This document shows positions 9,247-18,217 of a DNA stretch of 64,000 nt, in pieces. Below the pieces are notes generated by a model that saw only the letters and a program-made list of their open reading frames with translations, was not told where the DNA came from and did not search any database. Both the position numbers and the translations under genes were made by a program. Numbering within the stretch: the first letter of the stretch is position 1; every line of letters starts with the position of its first letter. Source of the stretch: Scytolyngbya sp. HA4215-MV1 (GTDB taxonomy: Bacteria; Cyanobacteriota; Cyanobacteriia; Leptolyngbyales; Leptolyngbyaceae); assembly GCA_019359045.1 (NCBI GenBank), contig JAHHIA010000014.1, positions 1 through 64,000 on the forward strand, given 5' to 3'.

Positions 9247-10122
9247 ATGCAAGATGATGACTGTCTGTCCGCTACTGGCGCGCTTCCTGTTTCTCCCGCT
9301 TCCACTGCTTGGCGCTTGATCCCGCTGTTGGACGCGCCCGGACGAATTCAAATGGCATTGGACACCTGGTTGTTGGAGCAACACCGTTTGGGAAAACATC
9401 CACCAACATTGCGGTTCTATACCTGGTCGCCCGCTGCAATTTCTTTGGGATATCACCAGTATTCAGTTCCTGATTCCTGGCAACACTTGACCTGGCAAGC
9501 GCAGGCGATCGACTGGGTGCATCGCCCTACGGGTGGTCGGGCAGTACTTCATCAGGGCGATTTGACGTATACCCTGATCACGTCGGGTTTGCAAGGTTCT
9601 CGACTTCAGATCTACCGACAGCTCTGCACGTTTTTAATCCAGGGTTGGCAGAAGCTAGGCGTTAGGTTGCATTATGGGCAGGCAGGACGGGGCTATATCC
9701 ACAATCCCAATTGCTTTGGTACAGCAACGGGTGCAGATCTGCTGCTAGAAGATGGCTGCAAGCTGATTGGTAGTGCCCAACTTTACCGGGGACAAGCCAT
9801 TTTACAGCATGGGTCGATGCGTCTCGCGACGGATGCAGAATTATTTGCCCAGGTTTTTGGAGAAAGCTTGCCTCCCCTTAATTGGTCATCCCAGGTTAAA
9901 GCGTCCCTATTTTCTCAAACAATGGAGTCTTCCATCGTGCAAATCATTGAGGGTTTGGTGGAGGCTGCCTGTGAATGCTTTGAAGTCTCGATCGTTCTGC
10001 AACCCCTTTCTCAATCGGAGTGGCAGGCAGTCATGGCAGTGGCTGAGGAAAGCACCAGAATGCAAGCAGGGCAGTTAAGCCGGCTTGGTTCAGGTTTCAA
10101 GCGTTTGGGCGATCGCAGATAG
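9247..10122 (+). CDS. Lipoate-protein ligase / lipoyl transferase family protein
   Basis: 291 residues. It has the BPL/LplA/LipB catalytic fold: N-terminal LDAPGRIQMALDTWLL, TWSPAAISLGYHQ, RPTGGRAVLHQGDLTYTLI, and the KLIGSAQLYRGQAILQHGS block whose lysine is the expected acyl or adenylate contact. These proteins attach lipoate or octanoate to E2 and GcvH lysines; whether this one is a ligase, an octanoyltransferase or an amidotransferase cannot be decided here. It lacks the C-terminal accessory domain of E. coli LplA. Its last 33 bases overlap the convergent M50 protease gene. Confidence 0.88.
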   Translation: MQDDDCLSATGALPVSPASTAWRLIPLLDAPGRIQMALDTWLLEQHRLGKHPPTLRFYTWSPAAISLGYHQYSVPDSWQHLTWQAQAIDWVHRPTGGRAVLHQGDLTYTLITSGLQGSRLQIYRQLCTFLIQGWQKLGVRLHYGQAGRGYIHNPNCFGTATGADLLLEDGCKLIGSAQLYRGQAILQHGSMRLATDAELFAQVFGESLPPLNWSSQVKASLFSQTMESSIVQIIEGLVEAACECFEVSIVLQPLSQSEWQAVMAVAEESTRMQAGQLSRLGSGFKRLGDRR

Positions 10123-11313
10123 CCTAAAGCCAGGTGGGTATATGCCATCCGCTTTGATTTGCTGAATCATAGAATCAGAAATGCGGATATTCAGTTTATG
10201 AGCGAGGATACGGACAATATCCCCCCGATCGATGACACCTAACAGCGCACCTGCTGGAGAGAGTACTGGAATTTGGATCAACTGATACGCTTCCATTAAC
10301 TGAATGACTTGTGCCAAATTTGCAGTAGTATGAGTGGCTGCTCGGGCAGAATCGGGGTGAAGAATCCCCTCAATCGACTCATGTTCCCATTGGCTACGTT
10401 CAATTTCGTTTAAGCCTTCTGGCACCACAATGCCTTGATAGCGATCGCCCTGGGTTGCCAAATACATTGGTGGCTCAAGCTTGGTCAAATACTCTCTAGC
10501 AAAGTTGGCAAGGGACATTTCTACAGGCACGATACGAAATTCGCCCGTCATAGCGGCAGCGGCAAGCGTTTTCAGCAAGGCTTCCTGGAGTTCTGTAATT
10601 GGTTGGTAGGCTCTGGCACTTTGCCAACCAAACCAGCCCAACAATGCCATCCACCAACCATCAAAAAATTGGCTAAACGGAACTCCCGGCAAATTCAAAA
10701 TGTCGGCAATACCGAAGCTGATCGCCAATCCGCCCAACAGTTCTCCCACCTTTGCCGACAATCGAATTGCCCAAAGTTGATCGCCGGTCCATTGCCAAAT
10801 GATCGCCTTGAGAATTTGTCCACCATCTAGCGGGAGTCCTGGGATGAGGTTGAACAATGCCACAACCCAATTCATAGTGGCAAGGTTCGCGGTCAATACT
10901 TTCAGTGGGCTAGCTGTATGAGGCAGCACCAGAGTTAACAAACTCAATCCAGCTGCTAGACCCAGACTCACGGCAGGTCCCGCGATCGCCACCTGCAAAA
11001 TCTGGCTGGGTCTTTTTAATGCTTCTTCAGCCGACGTGCTTCCCCCAAACAAAAATAAGCTGATAGCAATTTCTTCAATTCCATGTGCTTTTGCGACCAG
11101 GCTATGGGCCAACTCGTGCAGCAAAACTGAGGCAAATAACAGCAGCGTGGATAAAAAACCGGTCAACCAGGCAGTTTCTACGCCCCACTCTGGATAGCGA
11201 CCACGCCATACCCAGCCATTGTGGAGCATAAACAATGTCAGAATCAGAACCCAAGAAAGGTCAATAAATAGGGGGATGCCAAATAGCGACCCAACTCGCC
11301 AGCCTGATTGCAT
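10090..11313 (-). CDS. Site-2-type (M50) membrane protease with CBS domains
   Basis: 407 residues. The N-terminal half is membrane-embedded with the zinc motif HELAHS in an early helix and the second motif NLIPGLPLDGGQIL, the pair that defines M50/S2P-type intramembrane metalloproteases. The C-terminal 170 residues carry two CBS motifs (around GDRYQGIVVPEGLNEI and LLGVIDRGDIVRIL), which usually bind adenosyl nucleotides and gate activity. This arrangement matches the SpoIVFB-like bacterial and plastid S2P group. Substrates could be membrane-tethered transcription or sigma regulators, which is inference. It lies downstream of psaK on the same strand with a large palindrome between. Confidence 0.92.
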   Translation of the reverse strand: MQSGWRVGSLFGIPLFIDLSWVLILTLFMLHNGWVWRGRYPEWGVETAWLTGFLSTLLLFASVLLHELAHSLVAKAHGIEEIAISLFLFGGSTSAEEALKRPSQILQVAIAGPAVSLGLAAGLSLLTLVLPHTASPLKVLTANLATMNWVVALFNLIPGLPLDGGQILKAIIWQWTGDQLWAIRLSAKVGELLGGLAISFGIADILNLPGVPFSQFFDGWWMALLGWFGWQSARAYQPITELQEALLKTLAAAAMTGEFRIVPVEMSLANFAREYLTKLEPPMYLATQGDRYQGIVVPEGLNEIERSQWEHESIEGILHPDSARAATHTTANLAQVIQLMEAYQLIQIPVLSPAGALLGVIDRGDIVRILAHKLNIRISDSMIQQIKADGIYPPGFRLSAIAQTLET

Positions 11314-11378
11314 GAGTCCTCAGTCTAATGCCGTGCTCAATCGTCACACCCAACTTGGAGCTTGTAAAGCGATACTTT

Positions 11379-11425
11379 GCTGGCTTCGTTGGTGATGTAC
11401 TTAGCGCATCACCAACGAAGCCAGC
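11379..11425. repeat. 19-bp perfect inverted repeat downstream of psaK
   Basis: The arms at 11379-11397 and 11407-11425 are perfect reverse complements (19 pairs) around a 9-base loop. It sits between the psaK stop and the start of the M50 gene, both on the minus strand. No T-run follows on either side, so it may be an mRNA-stabilising hairpin or a repeated palindrome rather than a simple terminator. Confidence 0.8.
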
Positions 11426-11554
11426 GCCATTGAGATGAAGACGGGATGCAGGAGTTTTAACCCTGGCATTCCCCTTTGATTTTGCTGTCTTAAGTAACTG
11501 GGCGACAGCGATACTCAGAGACAATGGAACGATGGAAGACTACGATAGAAATAT

Positions 11555-11818
11555 TTAGAGCAAACCAGCATTGCTGAGTCCTAAAATGAACCCAGCGCCC
11601 AAAATGTGACCAAAACTGAGTGTTGCTAGCAACTCGGGAACTCCAAACCCTTCAAACAGGGCAGGGGTTTCAACCGGTAGCTTAGGACCAACTCCCCGTT
11701 GCTGAATCGCATAGCGCCCGATCGCCACTGCAAATAAGCAGGCGGAAATCATGACTAACCCAACACCGGGAGACCATTGCGTTGCTCTGGGGACAACTGC
11801 CAGTAGTGAATACAGCAC
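11555..11818 (-). CDS. psaK: Photosystem I reaction centre subunit PsaK
   Basis: 87 residues, the normal PsaK length. PsaK is a peripheral photosystem I subunit with two transmembrane helices joined by a stromal loop, helping to attach antenna complexes. Seen: N-terminal segment before TTQW-like TQWSPGVGLVMI, first helix near residues 18-37, RYAIQQRG in the loop, and the second helix with the conserved ELLATLSFGHILGAG. ATG at 11818 has AAGGAG and GGAAG sequences just upstream. It is divergent from trpF with about 140 bases between, presumably holding both promoters. Confidence 0.94.
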   Translation of the reverse strand: MLYSLLAVVPRATQWSPGVGLVMISACLFAVAIGRYAIQQRGVGPKLPVETPALFEGFGVPELLATLSFGHILGAGFILGLSNAGLL

Positions 11819-11958
11819 TTCCTTTCTCCTTATGTCCTGATGTATTGATAAGCTGATACAAACAACAAGGATTATAAGAAGTGGCTGTCAGCAACTTTTC
11901 AAATCGCTTGAATTTGTTTTAAGAGTTAACAATCATCTGAATTTTTGATACAAAGAAC

Positions 11959-12636
11959 GTGCGCGTCAAAATTTGTGGCATTACCCGGATAGATCAAGGC
12001 AAGACGATTGCCGAAATGGGGGCTTCTGCTTTAGGTTTTATCTGCGCTCCCCAGTCACCTCGCTATCTTCAACCCGAGCAGATTGGCTCGATCGTCCAGA
12101 GCTTGCCTGCTTCACCGAAAACTGGCAAGCCGATTGACTGCGTCGGTGTGTTTGTCGATGCCGAGTTGGCAGAGATTGTCCAGGTAGTTGAAATCGGCAG
12201 ACTGACCAGCGTCCAATTACATGGCACCGAATCTTCAGAATTTTGCCAGATGCTACGCTCTGCCCTGCCCGACATCGAAATCATCAAAGCCTTGCGGATT
12301 CAAGCACCTGCAAGTCTGATGCAAATTGTCCCTTATGAAACCTGCGTAGATACCCTTTTATTGGATGCCTATCATCCCAAAATGATGGGTGGGACGGGTA
12401 TTACGATCGACTGGACAGTCCTGCAAAACTTTCGTTCTCGTTGCCCCTGGCTGTTAGCCGGTGGACTCACTCCCACCAATGTCTTGACCGCATTGAGCCA
12501 GCTGACTCCAGACGGTATCGACCTGTCTAGCGGTTTAGAACATGCCCCCGGAGACAAAGATTTGGAGAAAGTGGCTCATCTTTTTCAACAGTTGGCTGAA
12601 GCCGATCGACAGCAAAAGACGGGTAATCGACGATAG
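11959..12636 (+). CDS. trpF: Phosphoribosylanthranilate isomerase
   Basis: 225 residues with a GTG start. It converts N-(5-phosphoribosyl)anthranilate to the carboxyphenylamino-deoxyribulose phosphate in tryptophan synthesis. Seen: VKICGITRIDQG with the catalytic Cys at the first strand, MGASALGFICAPQSPRYL, VQLHGTES, the DTLLLDAY strand with the general-acid Asp, GGTGITIDW, and the C-terminal phosphate site LAGGLTPTNV and GIDLSSGLE. It is a single-domain TIM barrel not joined to other trp genes, as usual in cyanobacteria. A strong terminator follows the stop by about 110 bases. Confidence 0.95.
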   Translation: MRVKICGITRIDQGKTIAEMGASALGFICAPQSPRYLQPEQIGSIVQSLPASPKTGKPIDCVGVFVDAELAEIVQVVEIGRLTSVQLHGTESSEFCQMLRSALPDIEIIKALRIQAPASLMQIVPYETCVDTLLLDAYHPKMMGGTGITIDWTVLQNFRSRCPWLLAGGLTPTNVLTALSQLTPDGIDLSSGLEHAPGDKDLEKVAHLFQQLAEADRQQKTGNRR

Positions 12637-12745
12637 ATAATTGGGCAATCACCCGCTTTGCGTTTGATGTGCCGTCCAGAATAGGCTTACTTTCTTGATG
12701 AGTTCTACCCTGGTAGGCAAATGCTTGGCGTGATTTTGCCAAACT

Positions 12746-12801
12746 TGAGGGGTCAGAATTCAGAATCCAGATAAATTCTGAATTCCGACCCCTCAGTTTT
12801 T
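12746..12801 (+). terminator. Long-stem terminator after trpF
   Basis: A 21-position stem (12746-12766 with 12775-12795, one mismatch, 8-base loop) is followed by GTTTTT. It lies 110 bases past the trpF stop in a convergent region, so it most likely ends trpF transcription. Confidence 0.82.
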
Positions 12802-12802
12802 C

Positions 12803-12883
12803 GGCGTTGCTCAACAACGAGATGAAGATGATGCTGAATGATTTGAAACTTCGTTTCAAATCATTCAGCTTTTCAGCAACGCC
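12803..12883. terminator. Nested palindrome between convergent trpF and folE
   Basis: An inner perfect 17-bp inverted repeat (12833-12849 and 12853-12869, three-base loop) is enclosed by a 9-bp outer repeat (GGCGTTGCT at 12803-12811, AGCAACGCC at 12875-12883). TTTTC follows the inner right arm. Placed just before the trpF terminator as read from folE, it probably stops folE transcription or acts in both directions. Confidence 0.65.
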
Positions 12884-12945
12884 TGAAATTGGGCTAGCAC
12901 TGCACCGAACCGATGCAGCACAAATTGCTGTTTTTCAACGAGCCC

Positions 12946-13665
12946 TTACCAAAAAGTAGGTTGGTGACGAATGAGATTGAGAAATTCTTCGCGTGTCCGT
13001 TGATCTTCTTGAAAAGCGCCCAACATGGCGCTGGTAACTGTCCAAGAACCGGGCTTTTGCACTCCGCGCATCACCATACACATGTGAGTCGCTTCCATGA
13101 CTACGGCAACTCCCTGGGGTTCCAAAATGGTTTGGACGGCTTCTGCAATTTGGCGCGTCAGGCGCTCTTGCACTTGCAAACGACGAGAATACATTTCCAC
13201 AATGCGTGCGAGCTTGCTGAGACCTACAACCTTTTGGTTGGGAATGTAGGCAACATGGGCTTTCCCCATAAAAGGCAGCATATGGTGTTCGCAGAGACTA
13301 AAAACATTGATGTCTCGAACTAACACCATTTCGTTGTGTCCTTCATCAAAAATGGCACCATTGACCAATTCTTCCAAGGATTGCTGGTAGCCGCTGGTTA
13401 AAAATCGCATTGCTTCTGCTACTCGCTTCGGCGTTTTTAGCAACCCCTCGCGGTCGGGATCTTCACCAACCCCCAAAAGCATGGTGCGTACAGACGCCAT
13501 CATTTCATCTTGCAGTTCTTCTGAGGGGGGCTGTAATTTGGGTTGTTGTCCGTTCAAAGTATTGCGATCGGGGCGGGTCTGTAAACGTTTCTCTGACTGA
13601 GAGGATGAGGGAGCATTCTCAAAAGTACTTGAGGAAGTAGAGCCGTTCGGAGAAGCAATAGTCAT
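12946..13665 (-). CDS. folE: GTP cyclohydrolase I
   Basis: 239 residues from ATG 13665; a GTG at 13677 is possible. The enzyme makes dihydroneopterin triphosphate from GTP, the first step of folate and pterin synthesis. The first 50 residues are a variable Ser/Gln-rich tail. The rest has the full fold: [19 protein letters not shown], the zinc-binding [36 protein letters not shown], and [10 protein letters not shown] with the second zinc Cys. C-terminal FLNLIRH matches family ends. No riboswitch is visible upstream. It converges on trpF across a structured 300-base spacer. Confidence 0.96.
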   Translation of the reverse strand: MTIASPNGSTSSSTFENAPSSSQSEKRLQTRPDRNTLNGQQPKLQPPSEELQDEMMASVRTMLLGVGEDPDREGLLKTPKRVAEAMRFLTSGYQQSLEELVNGAIFDEGHNEMVLVRDINVFSLCEHHMLPFMGKAHVAYIPNQKVVGLSKLARIVEMYSRRLQVQERLTRQIAEAVQTILEPQGVAVVMEATHMCMVMRGVQKPGSWTVTSAMLGAFQEDQRTREEFLNLIRHQPTFW

Positions 13666-13725
13666 GGGTAAGTCCACGTAGAATTCTACAAAGTTAAAAG
13701 GTTGAAAATCTAGTCTGGCGATGTC

Positions 13726-14448
13726 TCAAAAGGTGCCAGTATTTGGCATGAGTGTAAGTTCTTCAATCACAGCCTGAGCGGGCAAAAGTGCCATATGAAG
13801 AATCGATTGAGCCACAATCTGGGGTGTCAACATTTGGGTGCGATCGAAATCCGCTTGAACGGTTTCGGTATCCCAAATGGGAGTATTTACAGAACCGGGG
13901 CTAATCGTCGTAACCCGGATACCGTGGGGGTGCTCTTCGGCAGCCAGAGTTTTAGATAGCGCCACCAAACCAAACTTACTGACACAATAAGCGCCCCAGT
14001 TCGGGAAGGTTTGATGCCCTGCGATCGAGGCGACATTGATAATGATTCCCTGACGCCGGGCGCGCATATCTGGCAAAATTGCCTGAATACACTGGAACAC
14101 ACTGGTAAGATTGAGGTCGAGTACCCGTTGCCAATCATGCAATGGCATATCGCTGAGCAAACCGGTATATCCCATCCCAGCATTGTTGACCAGGATATCT
14201 ATTGAGCCAAAATCATCGACGATCGCGGCAATTTGATCTTTGACTTGCCCAACCTGCGAAAGATCGATTGGGTAAGCGTGCGCCCTGACGCCTATCTTCA
14301 CTACCTCCGCAACTACCTCTGCCAGCTTGTCTTGAGAACGGCTGACCAACGCCAAATCAATCCCTGCCCGTGCAAACGCAAGGGCAGTTTCTCTGCCAAT
14401 ACCACTACTTGCCCCGGTAATCAGGGCACGCCGTCCTATTTCCACCAT
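13726..14448 (-). CDS. SDR-family oxidoreductase
   Basis: 240 residues, classical short-chain dehydrogenase. Seen: NAD(P)-binding TGASSGIG near residue 12, the LVNNAGMGYTG strand, NVASIAG with the catalytic Ser, and the YCVSKFG active-site Tyr-Lys pair, followed by ISPGSVNTPIW. The acceptor after the first strand (SRSQDK) suggests NADPH. The substrate cannot be told; many such enzymes are generic ketoreductases. It follows accA on the same strand after 400 bases and precedes folE, but linkage to either pathway is not shown. Confidence 0.9.
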   Translation of the reverse strand: MVEIGRRALITGASSGIGRETALAFARAGIDLALVSRSQDKLAEVVAEVVKIGVRAHAYPIDLSQVGQVKDQIAAIVDDFGSIDILVNNAGMGYTGLLSDMPLHDWQRVLDLNLTSVFQCIQAILPDMRARRQGIIINVASIAGHQTFPNWGAYCVSKFGLVALSKTLAAEEHPHGIRVTTISPGSVNTPIWDTETVQADFDRTQMLTPQIVAQSILHMALLPAQAVIEELTLMPNTGTF

Positions 14449-14856
14449 GAAGCTATGCTATGCCTAGAGTCTGGGAATGATAACCAACTTGCCCTTAAGT
14501 GAGACTTCCTCATTTAAGGGATCAACGGATGCAATTCAAAAATCCAAACATCAACCAGGCTGGAACACAACTTGCAACCAAGCCGATGTTTTTGAGATGT
14601 GTATAAAGCTTAGTCAGTGAGCAAAATGTTACAAAACTTATTATAACATTTGAAAACCTGGTGTTGAGTACGGGTATCGTGGCTCAGCTTTAAACTATCT
14701 AGAATAGTCGCTACTTTTTATCCTAAACCTTTTTAACAGCCTTGGGGGAAAACTCGAATCGTGCCCTGGAAATCAAGGGAACGATGAGTTTTTAGGCTGA
14801 GTTGAAGTGTGCGCTTGCCAGTGTGGTCAGCGTTCAAAATAAGGGTCGCTAAAATG
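14449..14856. other. Intergenic region accA to SDR gene
   Basis: About 400 AT-rich bases between two minus-strand genes. The part next to accA contains a terminator-like hairpin (listed separately); the remainder should contain the SDR promoter. No RNA gene seen. Confidence 0.5.
14749..14793 (-). terminator. Probable terminator after accA
   Basis: AAAACTC-ATCGT-CCC is complementary across a ten-base loop with small bulges (14749-14766 against 14777-14793). On the minus strand it ends in TTTT and lies about 65 bases past the accA stop. The bulges make it weaker than the other terminators here. Confidence 0.5.
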
Positions 14857-15837
14857 CTAGGCTGACATTTCTGCAAAAAAGCCAATTTTGCGGAATTTTT
14901 GATAGCGGAGTTCTCGTCGCTGTTGTCCGGTCATTTGGTTGAGTTCTTCGAGATGCCGAAGCAAGGCTTTTCGGAGGATTTCTGTGGCTTGTAAAGGGTC
15001 TGAGTGTGCCCCACCAACGGGTTCTGGTAAGATTTCGTCAATAATGCCAAGTTGTTTGAGGTCGGGCGCCGTAATTTTGAGAGCTTCTGCTGCCTGAGTT
15101 GCGCGGGAGCTATCTCGCCAAAGAATAGCAGCGCAGGCTTCTGGGGGCGCAACGCTATAGATGGAGTGCTCCATCATCAAGAGGCGATCGCCGACACCAA
15201 TGCCCAGCGCACCGCCTGATCCGCCTTCTCCAATCACTGTACAGATAATGGGCACATCAAAATGGAACATTTCTCGCAGATTGTAGGCGATCGCTTCTCC
15301 TTGTCCAAATTGTTCTGCATCCAGACCGGGCCAAGCAGCGGGCGTGTCAATGAAAGTCAAAATTGGCATGCTAAAACGATCGGCGTGTTCCATCAATCGA
15401 ATGGCTTTACGATAACCACCCGGTGAAGCCATGCCAAAATTGCGAAGAATATTGTCTTTGGTGTCTCGTCCTTTTTGCTGACCTAACATCACCACAGGTT
15501 GCCCAGCTAGATAGGCAACGCCTCCTACCACTGCTGGGTCGTCAAATCCGCAGCGATCGCCATGCAACTCCATCCATTCATCACTAATCGCCTGGATATA
15601 GTCCAAGGTGCTAGGACGTCGAGGATGCCGTGCGACCTGAAGCCGCTGCGAGGGGGATAGGCTGCTAAAAATTTCTTTTCGCAACTGTACTGCCCGCGCT
15701 TCTAACTGGCGGATCTGGTCGGACACATCGACATCATTTTCTTCCGCCAATTCACGGATCTGGCTGATGCGAGTTTCCAATTCTGTGAGCGGTTTCTCGA
15801 AGTCGAGCAGGATTGGTTTGCGTTCGGCAGAGGTCAT
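14857..15837 (-). CDS. accA: Acetyl-CoA carboxylase carboxyltransferase subunit alpha
   Basis: 326 residues, normal length. With AccD it transfers CO2 from carboxybiotin to acetyl-CoA to make malonyl-CoA. Seen: N-terminal [11 protein letters not shown] and coiled segment, [38 protein letters not shown], the [10 protein letters not shown] motif, [16 protein letters not shown], and the [14 protein letters not shown] block. It directly follows aar on the same strand with 129 bases between. The ado-aar-accA order recurs in cyanobacteria and ties fatty-acid supply to hydrocarbon formation. Confidence 0.97.
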   Translation of the reverse strand: MTSAERKPILLDFEKPLTELETRISQIRELAEENDVDVSDQIRQLEARAVQLRKEIFSSLSPSQRLQVARHPRRPSTLDYIQAISDEWMELHGDRCGFDDPAVVGGVAYLAGQPVVMLGQQKGRDTKDNILRNFGMASPGGYRKAIRLMEHADRFSMPILTFIDTPAAWPGLDAEQFGQGEAIAYNLREMFHFDVPIICTVIGEGGSGGALGIGVGDRLLMMEHSIYSVAPPEACAAILWRDSSRATQAAEALKITAPDLKQLGIIDEILPEPVGGAHSDPLQATEILRKALLRHLEELNQMTGQQRRELRYQKFRKIGFFAEMSA

Positions 15838-15966
15838 ATGAGCGTTAGGGATGAAGGGTAGAGTCGATGGGGATATGTCAAGAGGTAAAGCAGGGCAAGG
15901 AGAAAGCGGTAGGGGAGTGCAACCGAATCTGTGGCATTGATTCTCTGCTACCTGCCTGCTTGCTCG

Positions 15967-16986
15967 CTAAACTAATAACGGTCGGAATCCATGTTTCACG
16001 GAGACTTGACCGATTTGATCCATCTTTTCCACGGTAATCCGATTGCGTCCCCAAGAAAAGTTGGTGTACCACTTTTCAAATTCCAGCAACATCGATTCGG
16101 CAAAGCAGGCGAACAACTGGCGGGCAGGCACGTCCATGTTGACGATCGACATAATGCGCCAGTCGATATCCAGGGAATGTTCGACAATGCCACCATTGAG
16201 AACATGGACGCCAGGGTGTTGTACTTTGGTAGCTAGGTTTTTGGGATATCCGCCATCAATCAGCAAACAAGGTTGCTTTAACCGCAGTGGGTCGATTTCC
16301 ACCCCTTTGGGCATGCTGGCAACCCAGACGATGACATCGGCTTGGGGAAGCGCTTCTTCGAGATCCAAAATCTTGCCACGTCCTAATTCGGCTTGGAGAT
16401 CTTGCAGTCGCTCCTGATTGCGGGCAATTAGCAAGAGTTCTGCAACATCGGTGCGGGCGTCTAACCAGCGACAGACCGCACTACCAATATCGCCAGTTGC
16501 GCCACAGACTGCCACGGTTGCCTTAGAAAGTTCAATGCCGAGTTGTTGCGAAGCCTGCTCGACTTGTCGGCAAATAATATAGGCAGTGTGGGTATTGCCT
16601 GTTGTGAAGCGATCGAACTCTAATTTGACATTCCGAACCTGCCGAATTTGTTGCAGGTTGAAATTTTCAAAAATGATGGACGAAAAACCACCGAGTGCAG
16701 TGATGTTGATGCCGTGTTTTTGGGCGTGTGCCATCGCATTGATCACTTTTCGGGTAGCGGCTTTAATGCGACGGGTCGCCAACATTTCTGGCAAAAAGCA
16801 GGATTCTACGTATTTGCCTTCGATCGTTTGTCCGGTAATGCTGGTCACTTTGATGGTGTCAACGATTTGTGGTGGAGCGCTGCACCAAAAATCTAAGCCC
16901 TGATCGGCATATTCCGGGTAACCTAATTCTTTTGCAACAGATTGTGCGTGTTCCAGACTCGTAAGATGACCAATTAAACCGAACAT
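15967..16986 (-). CDS. aar: Long-chain acyl-ACP reductase (fatty aldehyde-forming)
   Basis: 339 residues, the standard length of cyanobacterial AAR. It reduces acyl-ACP to fatty aldehyde with NADPH, the first step of alkane synthesis. Seen: N-terminal [14 protein letters not shown], the [12 protein letters not shown] segment, [11 protein letters not shown], the Rossmann motif [12 protein letters not shown], and the late DGGYPKN and [14 protein letters not shown] stretches of the family. It stands 85 bases after ado on the same strand, the conserved alkane operon order. Confidence 0.97.
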   Translation of the reverse strand: MFGLIGHLTSLEHAQSVAKELGYPEYADQGLDFWCSAPPQIVDTIKVTSITGQTIEGKYVESCFLPEMLATRRIKAATRKVINAMAHAQKHGINITALGGFSSIIFENFNLQQIRQVRNVKLEFDRFTTGNTHTAYIICRQVEQASQQLGIELSKATVAVCGATGDIGSAVCRWLDARTDVAELLLIARNQERLQDLQAELGRGKILDLEEALPQADVIVWVASMPKGVEIDPLRLKQPCLLIDGGYPKNLATKVQHPGVHVLNGGIVEHSLDIDWRIMSIVNMDVPARQLFACFAESMLLEFEKWYTNFSWGRNRITVEKMDQIGQVSVKHGFRPLLV

Positions 16987-17071
16987 GGACGATCGCTAGG
17001 GATAGGGGTAAAAGGTAGACGTGTGAGGAGGAAATGAAAGGCTGGCAATGCAAATGAGGAACAAACAGCGT

Positions 17072-17767
17072 TTAAGCAGCAGAAAGTCCGTAAGCAGACA
17101 TCCGCATAATGTCGCGGGTGGTGAAACCAATATTGCTGAGCGCTTCCCCGTACTGAATCATAAAGTCTTCGACGAGGGCATCCTTTTCCATCCCTAGAGT
17201 ATGGGCGTCATCTTCAACCTGGTTGAGCATTTGCCAGACGAGCGGCAAGTTTTGCCGATTGGCAGTTTCTAATTCAGCCTTTGCTGCTTCAAAATTTGCT
17301 TTGAGCCATTCTTCGCCAAAGTTTAAGTGACTGTATTCGTCTTTCACTACGCCTTCCGTAATTTTACGCGCAAAGTCATCTGCGACAGGGATATAAATGT
17401 TGTAGGCTGCGATCGCGAAGCATTCAATAATCAGCGATTGGATCAGCAAACAAGTGACGACTTTATTTTCAGCTGAGGCAGCTTGAAAATTTTGATGCAA
17501 GCGAGAAAAAAACTGTTGAGCAAACTCCATGTCAGGAGTGACTTTCAAGTTCCGTCCGCAAGCTTCAAAACCTTTCCGGTGGCGACTTTCCATTTTTGCC
17601 AATCCCAGCAGTTGATCTTTACTGTCTGGCAACATTACAGCCAGGGATTGATAATTTTCAAACGCTTCTTGTTCGCCTTCAATCACGATCGCATTGATTC
17701 GACTGTAAGCATCCTGGTAGTGTGCACTGTAAAAGTCGATTTCTGTGCTGGCTTCTAACTGCGGCAT
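17072..17767 (-). CDS. ado: Aldehyde-deformylating oxygenase
   Basis: 231 residues from ATG 17767 (MPQLEAS), which has AAGGAA about ten bases upstream and gives the usual family length; the open frame runs on to 17821 without a site. The di-iron enzyme turns fatty aldehydes into odd-chain alkanes plus formate. Seen: ferritin-like helices with iron ligands in [19 protein letters not shown] (ExxH), [12 protein letters not shown] and [14 protein letters not shown] (ExxH). It forms the first gene of ado-aar-accA. Upstream is a 450-base divergent region. Confidence 0.97.
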   Translation of the reverse strand: MPQLEASTEIDFYSAHYQDAYSRINAIVIEGEQEAFENYQSLAVMLPDSKDQLLGLAKMESRHRKGFEACGRNLKVTPDMEFAQQFFSRLHQNFQAASAENKVVTCLLIQSLIIECFAIAAYNIYIPVADDFARKITEGVVKDEYSHLNFGEEWLKANFEAAKAELETANRQNLPLVWQMLNQVEDDAHTLGMEKDALVEDFMIQYGEALSNIGFTTRDIMRMSAYGLSAA

Positions 17768-18217
17768 AATCTTGTTATTCCTTATCATGAATGCAGCCGA
17801 CGGACGATCGGCATAGGACATGGGGTAAAGGCTGATGCAGCCATTACAACCAAATGCCCCTCACTTCTTAACACTCTAGCGGTTTCAGCAGGATATTTCG
17901 CCAGAAGCTGAGAGATTCTGCTTAAATACTAGAGTTTGCGCTATGAAAGCCTGAAAAACTCAGATTTTCACGAGAGGAGGGTTTTCCAGGGTTGTCTAGT
18001 CACTGGGAGCCATCCATTGATTCTACCTATTATTTGATGTAGAACCCGTCAGGATAAAACCTGTTAGACTAGAAAACCGCTTAAAGCAGGTTGGGATGTT
18101 GATACCTCTGAATCACAAGCCAATAAGTAGTATTATCTACCTATTTGATTAAGTAAATGGTTAGAGAAAAGCCGTATCTGGACGAAAGCTCCCTCTGTCA
18201 CGAGCTGTGATGGACTT
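17768..18217. other. Divergent region upstream of ado
   Basis: 450 bases between ado (minus) and an ABC permease (plus). It is AT-rich near the permease and should carry the alkane operon promoter. No hairpin, RNA gene or clear operator was recognised. Confidence 0.5.

Noticed and set aside
14741-14800. Possible tRNA-like CTCGAATC sequence
   Set aside because: The stretch resembles a T-loop only locally; no cloverleaf can be drawn and the bases fit a terminator hairpin instead.
17768-17821. N-terminal extension of ADO
   Set aside because: The ATG at 17767 has a ribosome site and gives the normal family length.
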